Below are positions 52,857 through 63,189 of a stretch of 64,000 nucleotides of DNA, one piece after another. Where the stretch lies: contig NZ_JACPYU010000016.1 of NCBI RefSeq assembly GCF_016195855.1, positions 186,001 through 250,000 on the forward strand, in the 5' to 3' direction. The translations under genes and the position numbers were made by a program. The notes under the pieces are model-generated. The model did not search any database and was not told the origin of the DNA. It saw only the letters and a list, made by a program, of their open reading frames with translations. Source of the DNA: Aquabacterium sp. (GTDB lineage Bacteria > Pseudomonadota > Gammaproteobacteria > Burkholderiales > Burkholderiaceae_C). The first letter of the stretch is position 1, and each line of letters begins with the position of its first letter.

Positions 52857-54944
52857 ATGAGTTCAATGGTCCTCGCACGCAAATACCGCCCCAAAGGCTT
52901 CGACAGCATGGTCGGGCAGGGGCATGTTGTTCAGGCGCTGAGCAATGCCTTGTCGCAGCAGCGACTGCATCACGCCTATCTGTTCACCGGCACACGGGGG
53001 GTTGGCAAGACCACGGTGTCGCGCATCCTGGCCAAGTCGCTCAACTGCGTCGGCCCGGACGGCCAAGGCACCATCACCGCCTCACCCTGCGGGCAGTGCC
53101 AGCCCTGTCGCGACATCGACGCGGGGCGCTTTGTGGACTACGTCGAGCTGGACGCAGCCTCCAACCGTGGCGTGGAAGAGATATCGCAGCTGCTGGAGCA
53201 GGCGGTGTACAAGCCGGTGGTCGGGCGCTTCAAGGTCTACATGATCGACGAAGTGCACATGCTGTCGAACACGGCCTTCAACGCCATGCTCAAGACGCTG
53301 GAGGAGCCGCCGGATTACCTGAAGTTCGTGCTGGCGACGACCGACCCCCAAAAGGTGCCGGTCACGGTGCTCTCGCGTTGCCTGCAGTTCAATCTGCGCC
53401 CGATGGCCGCGCAGACGGTGCACGAGCACCTGGCCAGTGTGCTGGCGGTAGAGGGCATTGCCTTTGAGCCGGAAGCGCTGCGCTTGCTGGCACGGGCAGC
53501 ACGTGGCTCGATGCGCGACGCGATGTCCTTGAGTGACCAGGCCATTGCGTTCGGTGGTGGGCAGCTGCAGGAATCGACCGTGCGGCAGATGCTGGGCGCG
53601 GTGGATCGCCAGCACGTGCAGCGCCTGATCGAAGCCGTGGCCGCCTGTGATGGCAAGGCCATCGTGGCGGCTGTGGACACCTTGCGTCAACTGGGCTTGT
53701 CTGCTTCGGGCACGCTGGAAGAGTTGGCCACCGCCTTGCAGCGCATGGCGGTGATCCAGGCCGTGCCTGGCCTGGAAGATTCAGATGATCCGGATGAGTT
53801 GGTCTGGCGTGGCCTTGCGCCCTTGCTGGCACCGGATGAAACGCAGCTTTTCTACAGCCTGTGTCTGCAAGGCCGGGCTGAATTGGCGCTGGCGCCTGAT
53901 GAGTACAGCGGTCTGCTGATGCTGATGCTGCGCTTGCTGGCGTTCAAGCCTGGCAGTGGCTTGGGGCAGGGGGGATCTTCTCGCCCAAAAGCTGAAGGCT
54001 CGGTCAGGCAGCAGCCCAGGACCGAGCCGGTTGGCAGCACGGTTGCAGCAGCCCCCGCCCCGACATCGGCACAGGCCTCGGCATCTACCGCTGCAATTTC
54101 GCCGCGTCCAGGCCCAGCCCCGGCGCTCGCGCCTGCGCCTGCGCCCACCCTGGTGCCCGCGGTGCGCCCAGAGCAGACGGTGCCAAACGCGGTCGCTTCG
54201 GGTGGCGGTGCGAGCTCGCCTACGCGGCCTGCGCCCACCAAACCTGTCGAGTCTCAAAGTGGTGGTCAATCGGTGCCGCCTTGGGAGGCGCTGCCGCCCG
54301 AGGCCGATGCCGCCTTGATGGAGGGCGAGCCCTCGTCCATCGGCATGCCACCCGATGAGCCTTTTGCGCAGGAGCCCGCGTCGGCGTCGGTGCGCAGGCC
54401 TCAGCCAGAGGTGGCGCGGGTTGCCGAGCGGGTGGCCGAGCGCGAGCTTGGGCGTGAAGGCGGGCGTACGGTCGAGCGCATCGCCGAGCCTGTGTCACCC
54501 AGCGAGCGGACGGTGTCCATCGAGCTGCCGCCTGTTGGGGCCGAGCCCTTGTCGGATCGGTGGGCAGATGTTGTCGCCCAGTTGAATGCCAAGGGCGCCA
54601 TCACGGCGCTGGTGCGCGAGCTGGCCATGCAGGCCCAGTGCGTGGCACAGCACGATGAAGGCGGGCAGAGCATGTGGCGTTTGCGGGTGGACCGCGAAAG
54701 CCTGTGCAGCGAGACCAACCGCGAGCGCCTGGCCCAGGCCTTGAGCCAGGTCGTGAGCGGGCAGGTCATGCTGGAGCTTGAAAAGGGCTCGGCTCACAAT
54801 ACGCCTGCCCAGCGCGATCAGGTGGCGCGCGAGCGTCGTCAGCATCAGGCTGAACATTTGATAGAGAGCGATCCTCTGGTGCGCAGCCTCCTGGCGCAGT
54901 ACCCAGGGGCACGCATCGTGCCGGGATCGATCCGGCCATTGTGA
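52857..54944 (+). CDS. dnaX: DNA polymerase III subunits tau/gamma
   Basis: The clamp-loader ATPase, 695 residues. Walker A is GTRGVGKTT (45-53); the zinc ligands are C64, C78, C81 and C84; Walker B is MIDEVHML near residue 128 and the SRC motif follows in VLSRCLQFNL. A long Pro/Ala/Ser-rich linker (about 375-500) leads to the tau-specific C-terminal domain. An alternative ATG lies 3 codons in. I see no A AAA AAG-type slippery run, so a separate gamma form by frameshifting is not indicated. ybaB and recR follow. Confidence 0.95.
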   Translation: MSSMVLARKYRPKGFDSMVGQGHVVQALSNALSQQRLHHAYLFTGTRGVGKTTVSRILAKSLNCVGPDGQGTITASPCGQCQPCRDIDAGRFVDYVELDAASNRGVEEISQLLEQAVYKPVVGRFKVYMIDEVHMLSNTAFNAMLKTLEEPPDYLKFVLATTDPQKVPVTVLSRCLQFNLRPMAAQTVHEHLASVLAVEGIAFEPEALRLLARAARGSMRDAMSLSDQAIAFGGGQLQESTVRQMLGAVDRQHVQRLIEAVAACDGKAIVAAVDTLRQLGLSASGTLEELATALQRMAVIQAVPGLEDSDDPDELVWRGLAPLLAPDETQLFYSLCLQGRAELALAPDEYSGLLMLMLRLLAFKPGSGLGQGGSSRPKAEGSVRQQPRTEPVGSTVAAAPAPTSAQASASTAAISPRPGPAPALAPAPAPTLVPAVRPEQTVPNAVASGGGASSPTRPAPTKPVESQSGGQSVPPWEALPPEADAALMEGEPSSIGMPPDEPFAQEPASASVRRPQPEVARVAERVAERELGREGGRTVERIAEPVSPSERTVSIELPPVGAEPLSDRWADVVAQLNAKGAITALVRELAMQAQCVAQHDEGGQSMWRLRVDRESLCSETNRERLAQALSQVVSGQVMLELEKGSAHNTPAQRDQVARERRQHQAEHLIESDPLVRSLLAQYPGARIVPGSIRPL

Positions 54945-55001
54945 GCTGCAGGCATTGACTGCGGCGACAATCACGTTTTGCGCAAGAAAGGATGATGAGC
55001 C

Positions 55002-55328
55002 ATGCTCAAAGGACAACTCGCCGGCTTGATGAAACAAGCCCAGCAAATGCAGGACAACCTCAAGAAGGCCCAGGATGAACTGGCGCTGGTCGAGGTGGAA
55101 GGCCAGTCGGGCGCAGGCCTGGTCAAGGTCTTGATGACCTGCAAGAACGATGTCAAGCGCGTCACGATCGACCCCAGCCTGCTGGCCGATGACAAGGACA
55201 TGCTGGAAGACCTGGTGGCCGCCGCGTTCAACGATGCGGTGCGCCGCGCAGAGGCCACCAGCGCCGAGAAGATGGGCAAACTGACCGCTGGCATGCCCAT
55301 GCCGCCTGGCATGAAGTTCCCGTTCTGA
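55002..55328 (+). CDS. ybaB: YbaB/EbfC nucleoid-associated protein
   Basis: A 108-residue DNA-binding protein. The family pattern is [28 protein letters not shown], then [30 protein letters not shown] and a Met/Pro-rich end ([12 protein letters not shown]). It forms a dimer that bends DNA. It lies between dnaX and recR, its conserved position. Confidence 0.94.
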   Translation: MLKGQLAGLMKQAQQMQDNLKKAQDELALVEVEGQSGAGLVKVLMTCKNDVKRVTIDPSLLADDKDMLEDLVAAAFNDAVRRAEATSAEKMGKLTAGMPMPPGMKFPF

Positions 55329-55354
55329 TGCGCAGCGTGCGCTGACTGCATCAG

Positions 55355-55942
55355 ATGGCCGACCCCGCACTGGAAGGGTTGATCGAGGCTTTGCGCTGCC
55401 TGCCTGGCGTGGGCCAGAAGTCGGCGCAGCGCATGGCGTATCACCTGTTGCAGCATGATCGCCCTGGCGCGGTCAAGCTGGCGCGTTCGCTGGATCTGGC
55501 TGTCTCGGAAATCGGGCACTGCCAGCGTTGCCACACCTTCAGCAGGGCGCCTGTGTGTGACGTCTGTCTGGACGAGGCGCGAGACCGGCAGCTGCTATGT
55601 GTGGTCGAGACACCGGCCGATCAGGCCGCGCTGGAGCGCACGGGCAGCTACAAGGGGCAGTACTTTGTCTTGCTCGGGCGACTGAGCCCGCTGGATGGCT
55701 TGGGCGCGCGCGACATCGGGCTGGCAGCCTTGCTGGAGCGCGCATCCGATGGGGTGGTCAGCGAGGTGATCCTGGCCACGAGCTTCACGGCGGAAGGTGA
55801 GGCGACCGCCCATGTGCTGAGCGAGCAGCTGCGCGCGCGCGGGCTGAAGGTCACGCGCCTGGCCCGCGGTGTGCCCGTGGGCAGTGAGCTTGAATATGTG
55901 GACCTGGGCACGATAGCCCACGCCTTCATGGACCGGCGCTGA
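55355..55942 (+). CDS. recR: Recombination protein RecR
   Basis: A 195-residue mediator of RecFOR-dependent repair. It has the helix-hairpin-helix ([17 protein letters not shown]), a four-Cys zinc finger (C56, C59, C68, C71) and a Toprim domain ([36 protein letters not shown]). The C-terminal Walker-like segment [12 protein letters not shown] is typical. It is the last gene of the dnaX-ybaB-recR run. Confidence 0.95.
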   Translation: MADPALEGLIEALRCLPGVGQKSAQRMAYHLLQHDRPGAVKLARSLDLAVSEIGHCQRCHTFSRAPVCDVCLDEARDRQLLCVVETPADQAALERTGSYKGQYFVLLGRLSPLDGLGARDIGLAALLERASDGVVSEVILATSFTAEGEATAHVLSEQLRARGLKVTRLARGVPVGSELEYVDLGTIAHAFMDRR

Positions 55943-56002
55943 GGCACCCGCCCGCGCTGGATGAGCGCGGGGTCAGGGGCAGAGGTCAGGCGCTGTGGTT
56001 CA

Positions 56003-57829
56003 TCAACGTGCGCTGGCCACGCGAACGCGCGCATTGCGGTTTACGGTGGGCTTGGCTTTCACATTGTTGCGCGCAGGCGTGCGGGCCGCACTGGCCAGCA
56101 CACGAGCTGGGGCGCGGTTCTTGGCTGTGACCACTGTGCTGGTCGAGCGCCGGGCGCTGGCCACATTGCGCACGGCAGCCTTGTTGGGCACGAACACCAC
56201 GATGGTCTGGCCACGCGAGAACGTGGCAGAGGCCGAGGTGCGGTTCCATTGCGCGACCTGCTGCGGTGAGGTGCGATAACGCTTGGCGATGCCGGCCACC
56301 GTGTCACGCTTGCCTGCCTTGAAGCTCATGCGGCGCATGGGGGGCAGGTCTGGTGCCAGTGCCATCATGGCGTTGTCGGCCACGGACTCGGACACATCCT
56401 GTTCACGCTGGACAGAGCGCGGCACCAGCAGCGCCGAGCCGGCCTTGACCAGCATCTTGGGTGGGATGTGGTTGATGTCACGCAGGTTGGCTTCGCTCAT
56501 GCCGACCTGGCGAGCTGCATCGGCGGGGCGCATGGTGCGCGGCACGACCCAGGCGGTCCAGCTGGCCAGCGGGCCCTTGTGGTTGCTCAGGTTGTGCACG
56601 AACAGGCTCGCGTTGTCATAAGGCAGCAGCACCTGCGGGGTGCCTGCGGCCAGGATGACGGGCTTGTTCAGTGAGGGGTTCAGGGCCTTGAACTCGTCCA
56701 GCGGCAGGCCGGCCAGGCGGGCTGCCAGCGGGGCGTCCATGTCACGCTGGATGGGCACACTGACGAAGTAGGGGTGGTTCTCGATCGGTGTGAGCGTCAG
56801 GCCGAAGGTTTCAGGGTGCCAGATGATGTTCTTGACCGCATGCAGCTTGGGCACATAGTTGCGTGTCTCGGGCGGCATGTTGAGGCTGGCGTAATCCGTG
56901 GGCAGGCCCATGCGCGCATTGCGGTTGATGGCCTTTTGCACATTGCCTTCGCCCCAGTTGTAGGCGGCCAGGGCCAGGTGCCAGTCACCGAACTGCTTGT
57001 TCAGGCGCTGCAGGTAATCCAGCGCGGCGCGGGTGGAGGCCAGTACGTCGCGGCGGTCATCGCGGAACAGGTTCTGCTTGAGCTCGAAATCCTTGCCTGT
57101 GGCGGGCATGAACTGCCAGATGCCCGAGGCGCGGGCCGAGGACAAGGCCTGCGGGTTGAACGCGCTTTCGATGAAAGGCAGCAGGGCCAGCTCGGTCGGC
57201 ATCTGGCGACGCTCGATTTCGTCGACCACATGGAACAGGTAGCGGCTGGCCCGCTCGGTCATGCGCTGTACGTATTCGGGGCGGCTGGTGTACCAGCGCT
57301 CGTGCTCCAGCACCAGTTGGCTCTCGAGCGGTGGCAGGCCGAAGCCTTTGCGCACACGGCCCCACAGGTCCTGGTTGGCCGTGGTGTCGGTCAGGTCGAG
57401 CGCGGCTTCCGGGCGCAGCGGGTCGGTTGGCGCGCCGATGGCTTCCTTGCCTTCCTGCTCGTCTGCGGCGGCGGCTGCCGAGTCGCTTGATGGGGCAGCC
57501 AGCGCGGTGGTGCTGGCTGTTGCAGTGCTTGTTGCCGTTGCCGCTGTTGCAACAGCAGGCGTTGCCTCTGCGCCGTTGATCGTGGCCGCGCCAATGTCAA
57601 CGCGCAGGCCTGATGTCGGGTCTTGCTTGACGGCGCCGCGCAGGAACTTGCCTTCATTGCCGGCCAGTGCATTGCCTGCACCCGGCGGGGCGCTTTGCAA
57701 CAGCTTGTCCATGTCGAACTGCTGGCGGCTTTGTGGGCCGTAGACCGAGCCGCATGCCGTCATCAACAGGCATCCCAGCATCGTGGCACTCAAGGTGAAG
57801 GAGCGATGGAGCAAGCGTGTTGTCTTCAT
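56003..57829 (-). CDS. mltD: Membrane-bound lytic transglycosylase D-like lipoprotein with LysM domains
   Basis: A 608-residue murein hydrolase. The signal peptide ends in a lipobox (LMTACGS, Cys near residue 26). An Ala/Thr low-complexity linker leads to the SLT domain: LALLPFIESAFNPQALSSARASGIWQFMPATG with the catalytic Glu in IESAF, and LAAYNWGEGNVQKAI. Two LysM-like segments follow, the clearer being VAGIAKRYRTSPQQVAQWN, then a basic Ala/Arg/Val tail. ATG 57829 leaves a 2-base gap from gloB; upstream in-frame ATG at 57850 would overlap it. Confidence 0.92.
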   Translation of the reverse strand: MKTTRLLHRSFTLSATMLGCLLMTACGSVYGPQSRQQFDMDKLLQSAPPGAGNALAGNEGKFLRGAVKQDPTSGLRVDIGAATINGAEATPAVATAATATSTATASTTALAAPSSDSAAAAADEQEGKEAIGAPTDPLRPEAALDLTDTTANQDLWGRVRKGFGLPPLESQLVLEHERWYTSRPEYVQRMTERASRYLFHVVDEIERRQMPTELALLPFIESAFNPQALSSARASGIWQFMPATGKDFELKQNLFRDDRRDVLASTRAALDYLQRLNKQFGDWHLALAAYNWGEGNVQKAINRNARMGLPTDYASLNMPPETRNYVPKLHAVKNIIWHPETFGLTLTPIENHPYFVSVPIQRDMDAPLAARLAGLPLDEFKALNPSLNKPVILAAGTPQVLLPYDNASLFVHNLSNHKGPLASWTAWVVPRTMRPADAARQVGMSEANLRDINHIPPKMLVKAGSALLVPRSVQREQDVSESVADNAMMALAPDLPPMRRMSFKAGKRDTVAGIAKRYRTSPQQVAQWNRTSASATFSRGQTIVVFVPNKAAVRNVASARRSTSTVVTAKNRAPARVLASAARTPARNNVKAKPTVNRNARVRVASAR

Positions 57830-57831
57830 CT

Positions 57832-58608
57832 TCAGAATGTGTTTTTCCATAGACGCAGGGCGGCAAAGACAGCCTCGGGGCTGGCATCCTTTGCGCCGTG
57901 CTGCAGGGCGCTGGAGACCACTTCGGGTTCAGTGCAACGCAAGAAGGGGTTGACCGCCTTCTCGGTGCGCATGGTGCTGGGCAGTGTCGGCAGCGCGTTG
58001 GCCCTCAAGGCCTCGCAATGCAACTGGTAAGCGCCAAGGTCAAGGTTATTTGGCTCAACAGCCTTCGCAAAGCGCAGGTTGCTGAGGGTGTATTCGTGTG
58101 CTGCACAGACGCGGGTGGCATCTGGCAACTGCTTCAGGCGGGTGAGGCTCGCGAACAACTGGTTCATGCTGCCATCAAAAAGACGACCGCAACCCGCAGA
58201 GAAGAGTGTATCTCCAACAAAGGCGATCGGATCGAACCCCGCTTGACTTGGCGCATGCTCGATCAGGTAAGCAATGTGTCCGGCCGTGTGACCTGGGACA
58301 TCCATCACACGGATGGTGATGCCCGCCCATTGGAGTGCGTCGCCTTCGCCCAGGACCTGGGTGATGCCGTCGATGGCCTCGTGTCGTGGCCCGTAGACAG
58401 GAATGTGGCCAGATTGCAGAGACCGCAGGCCACCCGTGTGATCCGGGTGGTGATGGGTCACTAGAATGGCGGTCAGCGTCAATCCGCGTTGCTGCAGTGC
58501 TTCAAGCACGGGCGAGGCCTCACCTGGATCGACCACGAGGGCTTGTTGCCCGTTGTGCAGCATCCAGATGTAGTTGTCGGTGAAGGCGGGTAGAGCTAGT
58601 AATTCCAT
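57832..58608 (-). CDS. gloB: Hydroxyacylglutathione hydrolase (glyoxalase II)
   Basis: Hydrolyses S-lactoylglutathione in methylglyoxal detoxification. The 258-residue metallo-beta-lactamase-fold protein has the THHHPDH motif (H52, H54, D56, H57), VPGHTAGHIAYL, the FVGDTLFSAGCGRLFDG metal-binding strand and VCAAHEYTLSNLRFA. Its start codon overlaps that of the divergent methyltransferase gene by two bases. mltD follows 2 bases after its stop, so the two are probably co-transcribed. Confidence 0.94.
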   Translation of the reverse strand: MELLALPAFTDNYIWMLHNGQQALVVDPGEASPVLEALQQRGLTLTAILVTHHHPDHTGGLRSLQSGHIPVYGPRHEAIDGITQVLGEGDALQWAGITIRVMDVPGHTAGHIAYLIEHAPSQAGFDPIAFVGDTLFSAGCGRLFDGSMNQLFASLTRLKQLPDATRVCAAHEYTLSNLRFAKAVEPNNLDLGAYQLHCEALRANALPTLPSTMRTEKAVNPFLRCTEPEVVSSALQHGAKDASPEAVFAALRLWKNTF

Positions 58609-59437
58609 GACCAGAGTCGATCCAATTATAGAGTTGCACCCCTGGTTGGCTTTGCCGCCGGGTCAGGCCCTGCTCGAATGGGAGCAGGCCCAGATGGACC
58701 GACTGGTGGCCGATATCTTTGGCTTTCATGCGCTGCAGCTGGGCTTGCCCGAGCTGGATGGCTTGCGCACGAACCGCATGCCGCACCGCTGGCTGGCGCT
58801 GGACGCAGCATACGCGCATTGGGCGCCGCCTTCGGGCATGTCGCCGCTGGTGCATGAGCCATTGGTGGATGGTGGCGAGCTGCTCAATGGCGCACCGTTC
58901 AGCTTGCGTTGCGATTTCGAGGCCCTGCCTTTCCCGAGCAACAGCCTGGACTTGGTGGTGTTGCCGCATGCCTTGGAATTGGCGCGTGATCCGCACGACA
59001 CCTTGCGTGAGGTCGAGCGTGTGCTGGTGCCTGAGGGGCGTGTGGTGATTGCGGGCTTCAACCCGGCCAGCCTGTGGGGCATGTGGCAGCGCATGGGGCG
59101 CTGGGGTGTGCAGTCGGCACTGGTGCTGCCGCAAGGCGAGTTCATCGCCTACTGGCGCTTGCGCGACTGGCTGCGCTTGCTGGACCTGGAGGTCGAGGCG
59201 GGCTGCTTTGGTTGTTATCGGCCGATGGTGCGCAGTGAGCAGTCGTGGTCGAGGCTGCGCTGGATGGAGCATGCCGGCGACCGCTGGTGGCCCGTGCTCG
59301 GTGCTGTGTATTTTGTGGTGGCCGTCAAGCGGGCGCGTGGCATGCGCCTGGTCGGCAAGATCAGGAAGGCCCGTGTCGCACCGTCTGCGGCACCGGCCGT
59401 TGTGGCCCAACGCCATCAGCGTGATGGCCACCTTTAA
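58607..59437 (+). CDS. Class I SAM-dependent methyltransferase
   Basis: A 276-residue protein with a methyltransferase-11 type core. Post-I motif is [52 protein letters not shown]; motif I itself is weak, around [12 protein letters not shown]. The gene pairs with gloB and rnhA in many proteobacteria, where the homologue next to gloB is of unknown substrate. ATG 58607 (MTRVDPII) overlaps the gloB start; a longer frame from 58574 would lie within gloB. Confidence 0.85.
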   Translation: MTRVDPIIELHPWLALPPGQALLEWEQAQMDRLVADIFGFHALQLGLPELDGLRTNRMPHRWLALDAAYAHWAPPSGMSPLVHEPLVDGGELLNGAPFSLRCDFEALPFPSNSLDLVVLPHALELARDPHDTLREVERVLVPEGRVVIAGFNPASLWGMWQRMGRWGVQSALVLPQGEFIAYWRLRDWLRLLDLEVEAGCFGCYRPMVRSEQSWSRLRWMEHAGDRWWPVLGAVYFVVAVKRARGMRLVGKIRKARVAPSAAPAVVAQRHQRDGHL

Positions 59438-59451
59438 CAGGATGTGAATGG

Positions 59452-59901
59452 ATGACTGAATCAGCAACGCCTGCCGTCGTGATGTACACCGATGGCGCGT
59501 GCAAGGGCAACCCTGGCCGTGGTGGCTGGGGCGTATGGATGGTCAGCGGCCCGCATGAAAAGGAAATGTGGGGCGGTGAGTTGATGACCACCAACAACCG
59601 CATGGAGCTCACCGCCGTGATCGAGGCGCTGAAGGTGCTCAAGCGGCCGTGCCAGGTTGTGATCTACACGGACAGTGAATACGTGCGCAAGGGCATCACC
59701 GAGTGGATCACGGGCTGGAAGCGTCGCGGCTGGAAGACGGCCGACAACAAGCCCGTCAAGAACGATGACCTGTGGCGCAAGCTGGAGGACATGGCCGCGC
59801 AGCACCAGGTGGACTGGCGCTGGGTGAAGGGGCACGCGGGTGACCCGGGCAACGAGCGGGCCGACGGCCTGGCCAACCGAGGTGCGGCCGAAGCGCGTTG
59901 A
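59452..59901 (+). CDS. rnhA: Ribonuclease HI
   Basis: Degrades RNA in RNA-DNA hybrids. The 149-residue enzyme has the full catalytic set: D14 ([11 protein letters not shown]), E52 ([12 protein letters not shown]), D74 (IYTDSEYV) and D138 (NERADGLAN), plus H128 in KGHAG. The gene lies 14 bases after the methyltransferase gene on the same strand. Confidence 0.95.
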   Translation: MTESATPAVVMYTDGACKGNPGRGGWGVWMVSGPHEKEMWGGELMTTNNRMELTAVIEALKVLKRPCQVVIYTDSEYVRKGITEWITGWKRRGWKTADNKPVKNDDLWRKLEDMAAQHQVDWRWVKGHAGDPGNERADGLANRGAAEAR

Positions 59902-59928
59902 GGTGTGCTTCGGTGTCTGAGGCAGGCC

Positions 59929-60474
59929 TCAGAGGATGAGGACCATGGTCAGCTTGTCGAAATAGCGGACCTGCCCGGGGGCATCGACCAGCTTGATGGC
60001 ATGCGGCAGCACGCCGCAGGCCTGGAAGCCGGCGCGCTCATACAGACGGATGGCAGACTCGCTGGAGGTGCTCACGCGCAGCATGATCTGCTCCAGGCCG
60101 ATCGAGCGGCGAGCCTCGGTGATGGCGGTGTTGACCAACATGAGGCCGATGCCTTTGCCTGTGTGCCTGGGGCTCACCATCATGCTGTTGAGTTCGGCGC
60201 TGTGGCGCAGCTTCTGCAGTGACTGGCGCTCCAGGCCGATCATGCCCACGAGTTCTTTCTCGACCCAGGCGCCCAGCAGAAAGCTGCCACCCAGGGTTTC
60301 GCTCAAGCCCAGTCGGCCCAGGTAGCTCTCGGGAGGGCGCGCGCGCTCGCTTTCGATGTCGGCATCAAAAGCGTCAGGGTGCAATTGCAGGCCTTCATCA
60401 CGAAGCTTTTTGTATGCGCTCAACTCGGCAGGCGCAATGCGTGCAATGCGTACGGAAGAATCAATCCCGACCAC
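59929..60474 (-). CDS. GNAT-family N-acetyltransferase
   Basis: A 181-residue acetyltransferase. The acetyl-CoA binding motif is seen as MMVSPRHTGKGIGLMLVNTAI (Q/RxxGxG/A form) near residues 98-118, and LYERAGFQACGVLP is the usual C-terminal signature. Substrate unknown. The start overlaps the mobA stop by 14 bases, so it is the last gene of a moaA-mobA-GNAT operon; a role in cofactor synthesis is not implied. Confidence 0.86.
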   Translation of the reverse strand: MVGIDSSVRIARIAPAELSAYKKLRDEGLQLHPDAFDADIESERARPPESYLGRLGLSETLGGSFLLGAWVEKELVGMIGLERQSLQKLRHSAELNSMMVSPRHTGKGIGLMLVNTAITEARRSIGLEQIMLRVSTSSESAIRLYERAGFQACGVLPHAIKLVDAPGQVRYFDKLTMVLIL

Positions 60475-61102
60475 GCAGTGTCTCCAGGCTATTCATGTTG
60501 GCAAAAGCGCTCGTGTCGTTAAAGGATACGCTGGACCAGGATTGGCTACGGACCCAATGGCCAACTTTACGTTCACCATTCACGAACTGATGGAGAGTGT
60601 CAGGGCAAACCCGCTTGCGAATCAATCCACAGACCCAATGGTGATGGGGCTCCGGGGTGCCCGATTCCGTGCAAGGAATCACGATGTCCGCGTTTGTTTG
60701 CACGGCTTGCTGCATCAGGCGCGCCACGAGGTCGTGCGGCAGATGGGGCATGTCGCACGGTGCCACCATCAGCCATTCGGTGTCGGTGTGGCGCATGGCG
60801 GTGATGAGGCCGGCCAGTGGGCCACTTCGGGGCTCGAGGTCGGGGTCATCGGGGACGACGGCATTTTGCGGCGCATCAAGGTGCCCGCCGCTCGCTTGAA
60901 GCAGCAGCTGTGCGTAGCGATCCAGATTGCGGTTGGCGCTGATGCGCAGCGTCTGGCATTGCGGCGCCAGGCTGCTCAGCACCCATGCAGCCAGCGGCCG
61001 GCCCTGATAGTCGACCAGACCTTTGTCCTGGCCTTGCATGCGCCGGCCTTCGCCGCCTGCCAGCAACCAGCCCGTGACGTCCGCTGATGCCGCTTCAGCC
61101 AC
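60461..61102 (-). CDS. mobA: Molybdenum cofactor guanylyltransferase
   Basis: Attaches GMP to molybdopterin to make the bis-MGD cofactor. The 213-residue nucleotidyltransferase shows [27 protein letters not shown] at the start (GTP-binding loop 15-28) and [14 protein letters not shown], the metal-binding strand. The start overlaps the moaA stop by 8 bases. Together with mog at 16.5 kb this covers the first and last steps of the pathway. Confidence 0.91.
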   Translation of the reverse strand: MAEAASADVTGWLLAGGEGRRMQGQDKGLVDYQGRPLAAWVLSSLAPQCQTLRISANRNLDRYAQLLLQASGGHLDAPQNAVVPDDPDLEPRSGPLAGLITAMRHTDTEWLMVAPCDMPHLPHDLVARLMQQAVQTNADIVIPCTESGTPEPHHHWVCGLIRKRVCPDTLHQFVNGERKVGHWVRSQSWSSVSFNDTSAFANMNSLETLRGRD

Positions 61103-62237
61103 CGATGTAGCTCATTTCAACGCGTGGTGCAGGCGTGTCGCCCGATGACTGCTGAGGCAGCCCCCGCAGTTGCGAGTAGCGGTCCTGGCGTTGCGACCAC
61201 AGGCCAGCCAGGCGTGCCGCGATCTGTTCGTCGGGCAGAGGCTGGTCGCTGCGCAGCAGGCTGCGCAGGTCATGGCCCTGACTGGCAAACAGGCAGGTGT
61301 AGAGCCGGCCATCGGTGGACAGCCGCAGGCGGGTGCAATCGCCGCAGAAAGCTTGCGTCACGCTGGAGATGAAACCGACGTGGCCGCCGCCATCTGCGTA
61401 GGCCCAGCGTTGGGCGGTGGCGCCATGCAGTGCTTGTTCTGCGGGGCGCAGCACGAAGGCCTCGTGGATACGCGCGCGGACCTCGTTGGATGGCAGCACA
61501 TGCGCCATCTGCCACTGGTTGGTCTGGCCCACATCCATGAACTCGATGAAGCGCAATTCGATGCCGCTGTGCCTGAAGTGGCGCGCCAGCGGCAGGATCT
61601 CCTGATCGTTGACGCCCTTTTGCACCACCATATTGACCTTGATGGGCTGCAAGCCCACAGCCTGTGCGGCCTCGATGCCGGCCAGCACGTCAGAGACCGA
61701 CAGGTTCGAGTCGCTCATGCGCTGGAAGGTGGCCTCATCCAACGCGTCCAGGCTGACCGTGACGCGCTGCAAGCCGGCGTCCTTCAAGGCCTGGGCCTTG
61801 CGCTTGAGCAGGCTGCCATTGGTCGTCAGCGTGAGTTCGGGTGGCTGGCCATCCAGGGTGCGCAAGCTCGCCAATTGGCCGATCAGCTTGTCGATGTCCT
61901 TGCGCAGCAGGGGCTCGCCACCGGTCAGGCGCAGCTTGGTTACGCCCAGAGACAGGGCGATGCGGGCTGCACGGGTGATTTCCTCAAAGCTGAGCAGCTC
62001 CGCTTGCGGCAGGAAGGGGTGGTCTGAGCCAAAGACGGTGCGCGGCATGCAATAGCCGCAGCGGAAGTTGCAGCGGTCGGTGACCGAGATGCGCATGTCG
62101 CGCAAGGGGCGCCCGAGCGTGTCAGTCGGCTGGCCGCCCGCAGCGACTTGGCCGGCGGTGGGCAAGGGCAGGGCGTCGGGTGAAGACGTCCGGATCGGGA
62201 TGATGCGTCCGGTTTGCTGCGCGGGTAACTGACTCAT
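61095..62237 (-). CDS. moaA: GTP 3',8-cyclase (radical SAM)
   Basis: Begins molybdopterin synthesis by rearranging GTP. The 380-residue protein has the radical-SAM cluster motif in [12 protein letters not shown] (C56, C60, C63) and the second cluster ligands C298, C301 and C315 in CGDCTRLR...YTCLF. It ends in the conserved SYIGG double-glycine tail. The N-terminal 45 residues are longer than usual and low-complexity. It is the first gene of the moaA-mobA-GNAT operon. Confidence 0.95.
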   Translation of the reverse strand: MSQLPAQQTGRIIPIRTSSPDALPLPTAGQVAAGGQPTDTLGRPLRDMRISVTDRCNFRCGYCMPRTVFGSDHPFLPQAELLSFEEITRAARIALSLGVTKLRLTGGEPLLRKDIDKLIGQLASLRTLDGQPPELTLTTNGSLLKRKAQALKDAGLQRVTVSLDALDEATFQRMSDSNLSVSDVLAGIEAAQAVGLQPIKVNMVVQKGVNDQEILPLARHFRHSGIELRFIEFMDVGQTNQWQMAHVLPSNEVRARIHEAFVLRPAEQALHGATAQRWAYADGGGHVGFISSVTQAFCGDCTRLRLSTDGRLYTCLFASQGHDLRSLLRSDQPLPDEQIAARLAGLWSQRQDRYSQLRGLPQQSSGDTPAPRVEMSYIGG

Positions 62238-62290
62238 GGCCCCGCATTGTGCGGCAAGTTCGGCTGGCTTGCCGTGGCCCTGCTGGCGAC

Positions 62291-63070
62291 TCAGTTGTTG
62301 GGCGGGGGCGTTTGCTGATGCGCGCTCATGGCGGGTGCCCGTCGAGCACCGTCAAAACGCTGCTGCCAGTAGGCCTGGCGCATGTCCTCGACGCGAACCT
62401 GTCCACCCGCACGGGGCGAGTGGATGAACTTGTCGTCACCGATGTAGATGCCGACGTGGGAGAAAGTATGGCGAAGCGTGTTGAAGAACACCAGGTCGCC
62501 CGGCTTCAACTCGGCTTTCTGGATCGGGATCAGGTCGGGCGAGTTGGCCTGCTCGATGGCGCGGCGGGGCAGGATCAGGCCCACGCTGTTTTCAAATACA
62601 TGGCGGGTGAAGCCGCTGCAGTCAAAGCCGCTTTGGGCAGACGAGCCGCCCCGGCGGTAGGGCACGCCCAGAAAGTTCATGGCCGACAGGACCAGCTCGG
62701 AGGCCATGTCCGTGGCTTTGTCGCGAACCTGCTGGGCCAACTCGACCACGGGTTTGGTATTGGGCAGCAGGCCTTTGTCGGCCAGGAAGCGGGAAACGGG
62801 GTCGGTATTGTCTGTGGCCGCAACTGGTGTGGCGTTGGCGGCAGGCGCGGGGGCGGCGCTGCCTTGTGTCGTGGTGATGTTTGCTGTGCCGGGTTGCGTG
62901 GCCGTGCTCACGGCTTGAGCCGAGGCGGAAGAGGCCGCGCCCAGCATCAGGCCGCAAGCCAGCAGGCCGGCAGCAAACGATGTGTGGACACCAGAAGGGA
63001 TCCCGGGGGCAGGGTCGCCCAAAACTTGGGCTGGGCCTTGACGGCGGATCGTGAAAACCATGGGTTGCAA
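62291..63070 (-). CDS. NlpC/P60 (C40) cell-wall peptidase
   Basis: A 259-residue exported endopeptidase. The catalytic triad fits C151 ([10 protein letters not shown]), H205 (SHVGIYI) and H217 (KFIHSPR), within the usual 120-residue NlpC/P60 domain. A hydrophobic export segment (about 33-52, ending SASAQA) is preceded by an unusually long 30-residue N-terminal part, so the true start may lie downstream. An Ala/Thr-rich linker joins the two. It cleaves peptidoglycan stem peptides by family; partner genes are not adjacent. Confidence 0.88.
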   Translation of the reverse strand: MQPMVFTIRRQGPAQVLGDPAPGIPSGVHTSFAAGLLACGLMLGAASSASAQAVSTATQPGTANITTTQGSAAPAPAANATPVAATDNTDPVSRFLADKGLLPNTKPVVELAQQVRDKATDMASELVLSAMNFLGVPYRRGGSSAQSGFDCSGFTRHVFENSVGLILPRRAIEQANSPDLIPIQKAELKPGDLVFFNTLRHTFSHVGIYIGDDKFIHSPRAGGQVRVEDMRQAYWQQRFDGARRAPAMSAHQQTPPPNN

Positions 63071-63189
63071 GCGTAGGCGCTCAATAGCAGCGCGTCAACC
63101 TCGGTAGGCTGGGGAAAACCTGAGATTAGCACCGAATTTCCGGGTTTTATCCCGAACTTCGCGCCCTGAACGCTTGCAGACCGCGTCAA

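Noticed and set aside
53980..54500. Possible programmed-frameshift site in dnaX for a gamma product
   Set aside because: No A AAA AAG-like slippery run was seen in the linker region; a single long tau frame explains the gene.
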